From the NCBI RefSeq assembly GCF_020921035.1, contig NC_063150.1:4836001-4900000 (forward strand): 64,000 nt of DNA, read 5' to 3'. Of this stretch, positions 11,195 through 22,430 are shown in pieces. Each line of letters starts with the position of its first letter. The first letter of the stretch is position 1. The notes under the pieces are model-generated. The model saw nothing but the letters and a program-made list of their open reading frames with translations, had not been told where the DNA came from and did no database searches. Both the position numbers and the translations under genes were made by a program. The stretch is from Rhodamnia argentea (lineage: Eukaryota > Streptophyta > Magnoliopsida > Myrtales > Myrtaceae).

Positions 11195-14100
11195 ATGGTC
11201 TCTTCCATAGTTCCAGATAAACCTCAATCTAATTTTGTTTCCTTAAAGTTATTGGCCTACATCAGTATCATCGCCGACTTAGTTTTCACCTTATCTCTTG
11301 TTCCGGCTTTCGCTTCTCCGGCTTATTTCGGTGCTCAAGCGAGCAAAGGAACCGCCGAAAGAGAGGAAGCACATGCTCTCTTGGAGTGGAAATCTAGTCT
11401 TGACGGATATAGTCAAGGTGCTTTATCTTCATGGCGAGGCCATGACCCTTGCTTATGGAGAGGGCTTGGTTGTAGTAGCTCGAGAAGCGTCTCGGAGCTT
11501 AATCTCTCTGACATGGGTTTGGGAGGTTCGCTCAGCAAACTTAACTTCACCGCTCCGTGGAATCTAGTTAGCCTCAATCTCTCGGTGAACTCGCTCCGTG
11601 GTCCCATTCCTTCGTCTATCGGTAACCTCTCTAAGTTGTCCACTCTGTCTATCTTTAACAACTCGCTCTACGGCACAATCCCTCTTGAAATAAGCAAGTT
11701 GAGCAGTCTAAGCATTCTTTACCTTGACGGGAATCATCTCCACGGAACTATCCCGGAAGAAATAGGAATGATGCACTCTCTTTCGAACCTCTCCTTGTAT
11801 GACAATAATCTCACGAAGTCGATTCCTACTTCAATGCGAAACTTGAGCATCTTAACATTTCTTGCCTTGGGCCAAAACAATCTCGTAGGGTCGGTTCCTC
11901 GAGAAATTTACACCCTACGTTCTCTTACCTTTCTTTCTCTCCGAATAAACAAATTAACCGGTTCCATTCCTCTGTCTATAGGAAATCTGAGTAATCTCCA
12001 CGTCCTTAACTTCCAACAAAACTTTCTTTACGGTCCAATTCCCCGGGAAATAGGAAGGCTGAAACCTCTGTCAAGGCTCACTTTGTCCGGCAATAATTTC
12101 AGGGGTCCAATTCCTGTGTCTATAGGAAACTTGACTTCCCTAGCTTTATTAGTCCTCGCTTTGAACAATCTTTCCAGCTCCATTCCTGAAGAAGTTGGAA
12201 CCTTGAGACATCTGAAGGAACTTCGCCTGTCGGAAAACGGTCTCAACGGGTCAATCCCGAGATCAATTGGAAAATTGGTCAACTTGAGTGTACTAAGTTT
12301 GCACTATAACCGTCTTTCCGGTTTCATCCCGGATGAAATGAACAATCTTAGAACTCTAAGACATTTCTCCATAGGTGACAATAATCTAACAGGGAGACTA
12401 CCGGATAAAATTTGCCTTGGAGGGTTACTCGAAAATTTTACAGCGCCAAATAATCACTTTGATGGTCCTCTTCCTAAGAGCCCGAAGAATTGCAGTAGCT
12501 TATTGAGGATTCGGCTTGATGGGAACCGACTCACGGGAAACCCGACAGAAGATTTTGGTGCATATCCCAACTTGAAGTACATTGACTTGAGTCATAACAA
12601 ATTCTACGGTGGACTTTCTTCGAAATGGGGCTGTTCCCATAACTTAACAAGCCTAAGAATCTCCAGTAACAACATTTTCGGTGGGATGCATCCCATGATT
12701 GGGAATATGACCCAGCTGAGAGTATTAGATCTCTCATCGAACTATATTACCAGTCGGCTTCCGAGGGAATTGAGAGGATTGACTTCACCGCTTGAACTTG
12801 ATCTAGGTGATAACAAAATATCCGGTAATATCCCTCCCGAGATTGGTCATTTGTCTACACTGCAGAAGCTCAACTTAGGGAGCAACAAGTTTGGTGGCTC
12901 GATCCCTCCGCAGATTAGGATGGTGCGAAGCTTGTGGATCTTGAATTTGAGCAACAATGAAATTCGAGCCAGTATTCCTTCGGAGATAGGCAATTTGCGG
13001 TTTTTGAGTGATCTCGATCTGTCCCATAACTTCTTGGCGGGAAAAATACCACAGAGCATCGGAAAGTTGACGATTTTGGAAGTGTTGAATTTATCCCAAA
13101 ACAGCCTCTGCGGCGTCATACCCCAAAGTTTCGACAATATGTTGGGATTGGTATCTGTGAATATATCCCACAACTACCTGGAGGGTCCAATCCCAAACAT
13201 CAAAGCCTTTCGTTATGCTCCATACGGCTAAGTAGCAAGCAATAAAGCCGAGTTGTGTGGTGTCGTGGCTGGTTTGAAGAAATGCTCTGGGAGGACTTAT
13301 AGTGAGAAAGGAAACAAGTTTATGATTCTAGTCATTCTCTTAATAGTCAGCTTCATCCTCCTCACATCTTTATTCGTGGGAGCGATTCTTCTAGCCTGCC
13401 AAAGGCACAAAAGCGCAGAACAAGACTCATTGGAAGCACAAGTGCGAGGAGATGCTTTTGCGATATGGGGCTATGACGGAAACATGGCGTATGAAAACAT
13501 TGTCAAAGCCACGGAAGGATTCGATTCCAAGTACTATGTGGGAGAGGGAGCATATGGAGTTGTATACAAAGCCAAGCTATCTGCTAATCAAGTGTTTGCC
13601 GTGAAGAAAATCCACGCTTCGCAACAGGATGACATTTTCGGGTTAATGTCACTGAAGCGGGAGGCCTCTGCATTGGCAAATATACGACACCGTAACATTG
13701 TTGAGCTCTATGGATACTGCTTCCATCCGAGACACTCATTCTTGGTGTATGAATTCATAGAAAGAGGAAGCTTGAGAAGGACCTTGAGCAATGACGAGAT
13801 GGCGACGGAGTTTGATTGGGCTAGGAGGGCGAGGGCGATCAAAGGGGTGGCGAATGCATTGTCTTACATGCACCACGATTTCTCTCCTCCATGGATTCAT
13901 AGAGACATCACCAGCTGTCGAATATCTAAATTCGATCATATAACGTGCAAGGTAATGGTGATTATGAAGCTCATGTTTCTGATTTTGGCACATCGCTTTT
14001 CTCACCCAAGGCTTCGCCCTAAACATATAGGGCGAAACCCTATGGAAATTCAAAATTGCCCACATAGCCTAAAATATTGGATTTTTCCATTGACCTTCTA

Positions 14101-14680
14101 TAACACTTGGATATATAGCACCAAGTGTGTGTGAGCTTGCCTCACAATCTGGTAATATGTAATACAAGACATCGGATGGTGATTATAAAGCTCATGTTTC
14201 GTTTGGCTCAATTCTTTTACATGAATTGGATTATATTGCTTAAGATTACCAAATAACAACTTAATGCTCATCTTATTTATTGCAGAGTTAGCATATTCTG
14301 CAGTCACAGAAAAATGCGATGTGTATAGCTTTGGAATAATTGCATTGGAAGTAATCATGGGACGGCATCCGGGTGATCTCGTCTCCAGCTCATGTCAATC
14401 ATCAACATCGTCGGTACAATTCAACTCGGGAACACTACTGCAAGATGTGCTGGACCGGCGCCTCCCGCTTCCTCCGGACAAGGACGCGGAGAACGTGGCC
14501 TCAATTGCTAAACTCGCACTCGCATGTGTGGAAGCCGATCCTCATTGTCGGCCCGCCATGCGAAAAGTTTGTCAAGGACTTTCAATTCAAGTGCCTCTAG
14601 TGAAGCCATTCTCGGATGTCGGGTTGAGGGAGCTGAATGGTGTGCCAACTTTTGAGGTACCCGAACATTTGAGGGAGTGA
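11195..14680 (+). pseudogene. MIK2-like LRR receptor kinase, copy 3 (nonsense codon plus rearranged catalytic loop)
   Basis: Leader, LRRNT_2 cap (HDPCLWRGLGC) and about 22 LRRs form an open 678-residue frame. It ends at TAA 13229-13231, just after the last LRR and before the transmembrane helix. Copy 2 reads AGC GCA where this copy reads GGC TAA. The same frame then resumes with GVVAGLKKC, the transmembrane helix, P-loop GEGAYG, AVKK, ANIRHRNI, SYMHHDF and IHRDIT. It breaks at 13913, where 43 foreign bases replace 20 expected bases of the catalytic loop. A second 111-base replacement at 13993-14103 removes the activation segment. Exon 2 (14286-14680; acceptor TGCAG) encodes an undamaged C-lobe ending EVPEHLRE. 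As it stands the gene would yield a secreted LRR ectodomain without membrane anchor or kinase. Confidence 0.88.
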
Positions 14681-15475
14681 TTGACAAGAAGAGAGCCGGA
14701 TGATTTCGTGTCCGTACATGTTCAAGTAAAACTCAGTTTCTCTTTTCGAGTGCTATAGAATATGGAAGTGCTAATGCATTAATTATTTTCATAGACAACT
14801 TCTCATCCACCCTACTCAACTCCGCATCGCCCTTCTTGCTAGAATAATATTGGGAAAGCACCAGAAAAGGCCAATGCCGGGAACATTTGATAGATAGTTC
14901 ATAAGTTGAGCTTATTGATAATCCAGTTGAGCCCACATTCATTTAGAAATTTGAATTATCGAGTATGAATCGACTATGTATTATCAAAACCGATATCCAA
15001 TATGGGACTTTTTTTTCTCTCTTCCACACTACTCAAATGTGAACACAAGAAACAATAATAGAGTTTTTTTTTTTTTTTGTTTGGTCGAACTATAGTAGAG
15101 TTAAAGAAACTTAATTTACAACTTTCTAGCGGTTCTTCTTGGGTGCTTGACACGCTTGTTTAAGAAAACTACTAGATTTGAAGTATTGGCTTATGAATAA
15201 TGGTAAATAAAACGAAGCGGCACAATGATATTGAATAATTATTAGTTACTTAAGTCTATGCCATATTGCGCTTCAAATTCGCTAGCTTAAATCATGACCA
15301 CGACATTACTCTCCGAGGTGTAAAATGTTAACTCATCGAGCCATTGTCCCGTAGATTGAGACGCGCACCGTAAGCCGGTCTTTAACAAAAATTTGTATGA
15401 TCTATAGACCATGTACATCAGGTCCATCTTGACCATGGAAACGGAGGTCTGATTTGACACGAGACTCGGCCAGAT
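14681..15475. other. 3' flank of receptor copy 3
   Basis: No gene was seen. The DNA is homologous to 8525-9180 up to about 15390. It contains a T-tract near 15065. Confidence 0.5.
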
Positions 15476-15487
15476 TTGATTGATCAA

Positions 15488-18400
15488 ATGGGCACCAAGT
15501 TATACGGCCCGATCCAAGTAAGACCCGGTCCATCACCACTTTACCATGTCGTGGCCATGTCAACGGGACGACCTTCGGCTCCCTTTTACGGTTTCACCCA
15601 CGGAAGCAATTCTCCTTCAGACGAAACGGTGAAGGCAATTTGTCAAGAAAGGTTTTTTCGGTTCTCAGACAATTTCTTGGGCTCCGTCTCCCACGGCAAA
15701 GATCGGTTTTTCGGTGGGTGCTTAAAAGGCTTGATTCCAAGTAAGTGTCCGTGTCTGATCACCTTTTCTTGATTTTTCCTCTAGAGATCCGAAATCTTGT
15801 AGTAGAATTGGTTAGATTCAGCTCGTGCAATGATCGTTTTGGTGGGAAAGAGGGAATTTTGTTAGCTGGGTTACTCGAAAGCTCTTGACGATGGGAGATT
15901 TCTGGGTTTTTGGTACTCCATGGTGCAGTTGGAGTGGCTGTCTTGTTCCTATTTTCGCCATTTCTTGTCAGACCTCGAAATTTTTATGACGAGAGTAGTG
16001 CATTTCTTGTAGCCTGATTTAGGAACTTTGTGGCTTTTGCCCTTAGCTGAAAAGGGATCAGTTTGGGACTACATTGGAGTTTGTTTTTCTAAGTGATCCG
16101 TCGAGTTGGAAAAAAAAAAAGGGACGGTGTGTTGTGATGCCAAGTGATTAGCAATCATCTGCATTGCTCGATCCTTTGTCGTTGCGCATACTTTCTAAGT
16201 AATAACCAACTTTTGAGTCCATTGCCTGAAGTCGCCCAAAGGATTCATCTTTTGAGTGCTCTCTAGTAGGTGGAATGGGTTGGACTATGGAAACATTGTT
16301 CTGCAGAATCAAGGTGTCACCACAAATGAGAGTTCTGTTGCAAAGTTGTTTTTAAGTTTCGGTTGCTTGAGCCATAGATACTCCATTAATGGGAAGTTTG
16401 TAGTAACTACTTTTTGGTGGCAAAGATAAATCATTCTTGATGCTCACCATTGCAATTGTCGTGATTGCCAGAGTTTCTTAAGGTGTTACTGTTGCATTTG
16501 CATCGAGATCAACATCTGTAAGGTCTCTTCTTTCTTGGTGGGCCATCGAGATTTTTGTGTCTGACTGGTGGTGTATAGGAATAATGCAACTGAATATCCA
16601 AGGTCATGATCAGATTCTGTGGGTTGATTTTGGTGCCCGTATCTTGGATTAATATGGTGTAGCTGATGGCCTTTGTTGTTGGCCACAGCTCTGCAATTAA
16701 AATCCCTTGGGATGAATTATTGACCATTTTGGCTATCAAAAAATGGAATATCTCTTGATAGACACTTTAACTCAGTTTCATAGGTCTTGCTCTGTATTTA
16801 TGTCTATAGACCTCGTATGTGTTTGGATTGTCAATTTTCAGTAAAATGAGGTGGCGATTTTGAAGGTTCCAGCCAAAGGTATCTTAGGGCTTATGACAAC
16901 ATGAATGACCCATCTCTATTAAAAGAATAAAGCAGGGGGAAGAAAAACAAAGACCTATCTTACATATGGTCTAAAAGTTTAAATATGTGCTGACAGGACT
17001 CAATGCTCTCTGAAAGCATGAATCGACTCATCCTCATAAATTGAAAAACCAGAAGTAGTGCATACTTTTGACAATACATGGTGCAACCAGCAAGTTTTTG
17101 GTTGATTTGTTCCTGTTAGCCCCTTCACATCTTCATGTCTTGGGTGCACTTTCATGTTGTCTGCTAACTCCTTTTCATGGGTCCTTTTTGCGGATTTTGA
17201 GGCTTAGTTTCAGGCATCAGTGGTCCTCTGTCAAAAATGGCTAGTTGTAATGAGTTTTGTGAAGATAACATACTTGGGTTGACACCTGTAAGTTCTAAAT
17301 ACATGTTGACCTGAGACTTGAAAATGGTCCTCAGCCAATGGAAGTGGATTTTTCTGGTGAAGAGTGTACAGGACAGTATCTCTGGTTTAGTATGTATCCT
17401 TGGACGCCCTCCGTTATTCATGGAATTTTCTCCTCCTATAATCTAGTTGAGTCCATTTTTTGTATGATTTTCATAATCTAATGAAGATAAGTACAATGCC
17501 ACATCACTGAAAGACTCTTTTGATATTTGAGTTAACACAATAAATAATCAATTGTGACAGTGGATTTAGAAGAAGAAGCCATTGAGAACCCTGTTAAAGG
17601 GGAGAATGATGACCAAGAAGAAAATGCAATTTCAGAGCCATATGTGGGGATGGAATTCGATTCTGAAGAAGCTGCCCGGAAATTCTATGTTGACTATGCA
17701 AGACGGGTCGGATTTGTAGTTCGTATAATGCAGCGTCGGCGGTCAGGAATTGATGGCAGAACACTTGCCCGTCGGCTTGGGTGTAATAAGCAGGGTTTCT
17801 CACCAAATCAGAAAGGTTCTCAAGGGCTAGACAAGAAGCCACGGCCGAGTGCACGAGAAGGTTGCAAGGCCACAATTCTAGTGAAGATGGAAAAGTCTGG
17901 AAAATGGGTGGTAACAAGATTTGTAAAGGATCATAATCATCCTTTGGTTGTAACTGCGAATGGATTCAGTTCAATGGTGAGTTTGCCATTTAGTCTTCTT
18001 GCTTGTTGCTGTTGGAGTAGTGGCCTTTGCGTTTGTAATATATCTGCTTGTCACAAAATGCCTGAAAGTTCATTGATTTTCTGTGAGAAGAGTAGTCTGT
18101 TGGCCTGTAGATCTTTTTTAACATGAAACACTTCAAATCATTCAAAGTGTGCAAATATTGGTTTGTAAATTTGCATATTTTAAAATTACAAAAATAAATG
18201 CAAATTTAAGAAAAAAGTAAAGCATGATTTAAATTACCACGAAAAAATGCACGTCTTTTTCACCAAAAGCCGATGACTCATGACGTCAAGATCATCTTAA
18301 ACTCCTTGGTATTGCTTCATAGCTGTTCAAATAGCATTTCTCTGGTCGAACAGCATTTCATGCTTTGTCTTTTTGCTTCTTCATGTCATTCAGTTTTGGA

Positions 18401-19039
18401 AACAAGATTTGTGGTGGTTTCAGATTTATCTGTTCATAGTTTTGAGTAGTTGAGCTGTCGTGAGTAATTTCCTATGATAGCGAATCATAGTTATGACTTT
18501 GTGCTTGTCTCAACAACTGCAAGAGATTCTTTCTGCAGAGAACCTTTTAGCTTTTCAAATAATGCATAGAGTCAGGGGCAGCAAAATTGGAAACAGATAC
18601 TCTAAATATGCTTTCTACTAGAAAATGATGCTTTATTAAATGGATATACGTGCTTCATATTCCAATTTATCTTGGATTGGTCAGTAATTTGTCCAAAACT
18701 AATGCATGTATCTTAGAGCTATCTGCCAAATGCAAGTAAAGATGAAAGGAAGTTATGCTTGATGGAGCTCCAGATCGTCCTACGGATGCTAATCTACCGA
18801 TTTTCTTTTTATCCTTTGTGCCCCTATTATTGCAGGGTGACAAGGAGAAGAAGATAGAAGAACTTACTTTGGAATTGGAACGTCAGGAGCAACTATGCGT
18901 GGCTTACCGAGAACAGTTGCTTAGTTTTATGAATAATGTAGACCAGCAAAATGAAGAACTATCTTCAAAAATTCAACCTATTGTTGAGAATCTTAGGAGA
19001 ATTGAATCAGAAACGCAAAAGCATTCTATCTATAGATAA
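15488..19039 (+). CDS. Short FAR1-domain protein (FAR1-RELATED/At3g07500-like), three exons
   Basis: Family: plant transcription regulators from transposase-derived FAR1/FHY3; this short type keeps the DNA-binding domain and lacks the transposase core and SWIM domain. Exon 2 (17561-17976) encodes an acidic start, then EPYVGMEFDSEEAARKFYVD and the FAR1 zinc-finger with GCNKQG, GCKATILVKM and KDHNHP. Exon 3 (18836-19039) encodes a coiled-coil tail (DKEKKIEELTLELERQ) ending YR. Exon 2 ends on a codon boundary at a GTGAGT donor, and the exon 3 acceptor is TGCAG. The start is uncertain. Exon 1 ends at 15740 (donor GTAAGT); joining its last A to TG at 17561-17562 makes an ATG, giving MDLEEEAIENP. 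The same frame is also open upstream to an ATG at 15488, which would add 84 residues of unrecognised sequence. The compact start fits the family better. Confidence 0.85.
15741..17560 (+). other. Long 5' intron of the FAR1-type gene
   Basis: GTAAGT donor at 15741 and TGTGACAG acceptor at 17553-17560 bound 1.82 kb of T-rich intron. No second gene was recognised inside it. Long first introns in plants often carry expression-enhancing elements; nothing specific was identified. Confidence 0.6.
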
Positions 19040-19967
19040 TGTGTCATCCTTTCTGCATAGTGATGTACCATAAGTGCATGAAGTATGTGAATTATTCATG
19101 GTCGGCTCAATTGAAGCTTCTTGTTTGCCGCAAGATTCGGTGTATATTGATCCCTAGTTCTAACATGTTTAGTTTAGCATATTGGGGAGAGGAAGAATGG
19201 GAGTTCTGCTTGGAAGGTTTAGTTGGTGTGTGATGGTACTGCATAGAGCAGTGGAAAGAACATGGGACACAAGCATCACAAGGAAAGTTTGATTGGTCGT
19301 ATAGTTTGGTGTCTGTCCATTACATATCCTTTCTGGAGTTAGGAAAGTAGCTTCAACACTGTCCAGACTTCTCTTTCCTGTTAAATAGATGTTTCATCTG
19401 AGGGTGTGTACTCATTCTGTATGGGATAGTCCTGATCCTTTTGAGAGAAAGAGTTATCTGAAGAACAGATGAAATTACAATCAGATGAGATGGAATCACT
19501 GAACTGCCTCATCTTCCTGAATCTCTTCCTTGTATCTACCTCCTTTGGTAAAAGCAGACGAAAGCGTCAGACAAGCAAGCCATTCCACCGGTTTCATTGG
19601 ACCGCCTGAAATCGGATCGGAGCAGTCCGGTCCGGTTTTCAATCCCAGAAATTGGGAACTGGTCCTTCTAGTCTGGTTTCTGTACCCCTAATTTTCACAA
19701 TTGATATTAAAAGCAAAACACAACATACGCGTGGAAATGACTAGAGATAAATGGTATGCAACCATGGAAAAGTCGTTGAAAATATGCAGCCATGGAAATG
19801 TCATCGAAAGGATGAAAATCTCATTTTCACGATGAACAACCTTAAAAAAAAAATCACCTTAAAAATGTGTTACACATATAGAGTGTTGAAATATGAAAAG
19901 CGACGTTTTCATTTCTTTCTACATGAAAACACAATATAGTCTCTAAGAAAACAATGCATCTTGAGTA
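19040..19967. other. Convergent intergenic region between the FAR1-type gene and CML
   Basis: It contains the likely 3' UTRs of both genes, which converge here. No further coding sequence was recognised. Confidence 0.5.
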
Positions 19968-20426
19968 TCAACTTGACCCTAAAGCAGCAAAACCACCGCC
20001 CTTCATCATCTGCTTGAACTCCTTGAAGTTGACCATCCCATCTCCATCCACATCCACCTTGTTTATCATCTTCTTGCAATCCTCCAAGGTCCTCCCTTGC
20101 TTCAACCCCAACGACGCCAGGACCGACCGCAACTCCTCCACCGTGATGAACCCGTCCCCGTTCTGGTCGAACACGTTGAACGCCTCCTTCATGTCCTCGT
20201 CCTCGTCTCTCTCGTCCATGATCGTCTGGTACAGCGCGCCGAACTCATCAATGTCGACGTACCCGTCGCCATTCACGTCGATCTTCTCGATCATCTGGGC
20301 CAGATCCTTGTCCGAGATGTGGATGCCCAAGTTCTGCAACGAGTCACTCAGTTCCTTTCTCGTGATCCGTCCGTCCCCGTTCCTGTCGAACATCTGGAAA
20401 ACCCGACGAAGCTCAGCCGGATCCAT
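19968..20426 (-). CDS. CML3: Calmodulin-like protein, four EF-hands (CML3/CML7 group)
   Basis: An intronless frame of 152 residues. Four canonical 12-residue Ca-binding loops lie at about 14-25 ([12 protein letters not shown]), 50-61 ([12 protein letters not shown]), 87-98 ([12 protein letters not shown]) and 125-136 ([12 protein letters not shown]). All keep Asp at position 1 and Glu at position 12, so all four should bind calcium. It begins [14 protein letters not shown] and ends [13 protein letters not shown]. The N-terminus is like Arabidopsis CML7 and the C-terminus like CML3 (At3g07490), so the exact orthologue is not certain. It lacks the C-terminal Ser-Asn-Leu that I remember for CML3 and associate with peroxisome targeting. 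Role: a calcium sensor that binds target proteins. The FAR1-type neighbour and the ferredoxin-like gene at 47.2 kb are also this gene's neighbours in Arabidopsis, which supports the CML3 call. Confidence 0.93.
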   Translation of the reverse strand: MDPAELRRVFQMFDRNGDGRITRKELSDSLQNLGIHISDKDLAQMIEKIDVNGDGYVDIDEFGALYQTIMDERDEDEDMKEAFNVFDQNGDGFITVEELRSVLASLGLKQGRTLEDCKKMINKVDVDGDGMVNFKEFKQMMKGGGFAALGSS

Positions 20427-20494
20427 GAATAAACCCTTCCGAAAAGGCCCGAAACCGAAAAGACAAATCCCCGGAAGTGCCTTGATATGAGGGA

Positions 20495-20501
20495 CTTATA
20501 A
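20495..20501 (-). promoter_or_regulatory. TATA box of the CML gene
   Basis: On the minus strand TTATAAG lies about 70 bases upstream of the ATG at 20426, a normal distance for a plant core promoter with a short 5' leader. Confidence 0.5.
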
Positions 20502-20639
20502 CCAGCAAAAGAAAGTGGGATTGCCCAAAAGAAGAAGCGGGAGGACGTGCAGGCAACGTATCAAGGACGGTGCATGGAAAAGGAAAAATGACGGGAGAAA
20601 GAGGAGAGGTTGGCAAGGAGGATGAACTCTAACAAGATT

Positions 20640-22430
20640 TTGTGGTGAACGTCGTCACGAGAGTTGGCAAAAGCGAGTTGAGCATTATCTCATACCCGTC
20701 AAATTCGTTGCCTAAATATAACCAGTTGCTTTTTCTGGATTCCCTGTGTACATACCGCGTTTCTTTTTCGCTTCCGTTCATCAACTTGACTTTTGCTTCG
20801 TCGTTTGCTCTTTTTCGCTGTACGTTGTTAAAGACATTGGGCCAATGCAACCCGCTTTTGATTTCGGGAACGTGTATGGAACATGCCTGGTTACACACCA
20901 TAGAGAACGGTCGATACTCAGAGAGGAGTCCAAGCGGGCCGTGGCCTGTATACACAGTTAAATCCAACTTTTATTAAGGGTGAGATAGGCGGTGAGCGCG
21001 TCTCGGGCCATGGAGCACCACCGATGAGGGTGGCGGTCGCCCTTATCGGACCCTTTAATGTCTTTAGCCAAACTCCATGCACTATTGATTACACATAATC
21101 CTTTTTCAACAGGATAGGTTAAGAAAACCTATCATTTTTCAGGCCTGAAATTGCGATGAGCTCGACTTTTCAATCACCGACATGGCGATCTCAATGAGTG
21201 CCGACCGTCCCAAGTGGAGCAGCCGGTCGGCGCTGGCATGAAAAATTATTTTATTTAAAAAATTATTGATTTTTTATTTTTTTATTTTTTTATTTTTACT
21301 TTTCTTTCTTTACTTTTTTTCCTTTTTTCTTTTTTTTTTTTCTGTTCAAGGGTCGCCACCGCTTCATCATCATCACCGTCATTCCGGCATTACCTCCACC
21401 TTTTGTAGTGCCCTTCTCTTTGTCATGCATTGAATATATTCATTCGGTTCTAATAGACTCATAGTGGTGTAGCGACTTAAGTGAAAAAAATTTATCTGTC
21501 AAGTTGCCTTTGCCGAGAGGTTATCAGGTGCAGTGTTTTGAATTTTCATTTGCAGCTTTTATGAAGTCGCAAAATCACGTCCGCGATATCTGTAGCACTG
21601 CTCTCGAACAATTCGGAGTTAGCTTCCACTGTAGATTCGAGGAATGCCAAGAAACTTGCTCTTCGTCGAGCTTTACGATAGAAATATGCTGAGGGGACGA
21701 AGAGTGAAAAGTGTCTTCTGAATCTGGATCTGCCTGGAAGCAACGTCTCCAAGTTACTGAAGTACCTGGAATAAGGTTGTTTCATCCTTTGTCTTGCCTT
21801 ATATTTTCATCTTTCCATTGTTTCTTTCCTCGTTTAAAGTTCAAACACTATGCTTTGCCATCGTTTGGAACATATGTGATGCAAACCAATAGAGAGCAAA
21901 CACCCAGGCATCAAACAAAAATCGAAATAAATCCTAGTACGATTTTGAAATGAATCCATTAGTCAAGGCCAACGCGGCCATGATAGGCTGGGAGAGGTAG
22001 CCTTGCCGATGGCCACGTTGGGCTCGCCGGCTGTGAAAAACAGAACCAGAGAAGAAGGAAATTTTTTTTTATAAAATATTAAAATATTATTAAAAGTTGA
22101 CCACGTCAGTTCTTGCCACATCATGTCAACATCAATTGAGCCATATCGGCGATTTTTTGTCAAAATTGATTGGAATGACTGAATTGACACAAATACAAAA
22201 GGTTTATAACCGAATTATCAAACTTAAAAGATTTAGGACTAAATTGGTAAAAAATTGAAAAAGTTTTATAACTTTTTGGGAAAAATCCAAAAAAGGGCTT
22301 AAAGTCCTCTTGTTTTTTCAAATTAGGGCCCCAAGTGAACTCATTTGCAAATAAAAGTCCAAAGTGACATGGTCTGTTTCAATTAAGGGCCTAAAGTGGC
22401 CGTAGTATTTCAAAAAAGGGTCTGGCTTGA
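20640..22430. other. Intergenic, repeat-rich, no gene seen
   Basis: It includes AT/T-rich tracts (21240-21345), fragments of GC-rich repeat around 21000-21230 and 21960-22030, and repeat-like text such as 'ggactaaattggtaaaaa' near 22233. Open frames here show no recognisable domain. Confidence 0.45.

Larger units (their letters stand above)
9850..15390 (+). repeat. Tandem segmental duplication unit 2 (carries receptor copy 3)
   Basis: This is the counterpart of unit 1. Gene starts are 6017 bases apart and gene ends 6156 bases apart. Homology begins upstream around 9850 and ends near 15390, where it gives way to the unique DNA of the FAR1-type gene. Confidence 0.8.

Noticed and set aside
19954-20490. 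178-codon plus-strand frame over the CML gene
   Set aside because: It is the antisense shadow of a GC-rich EF-hand gene whose four calcium loops are unmistakable on the minus strand.
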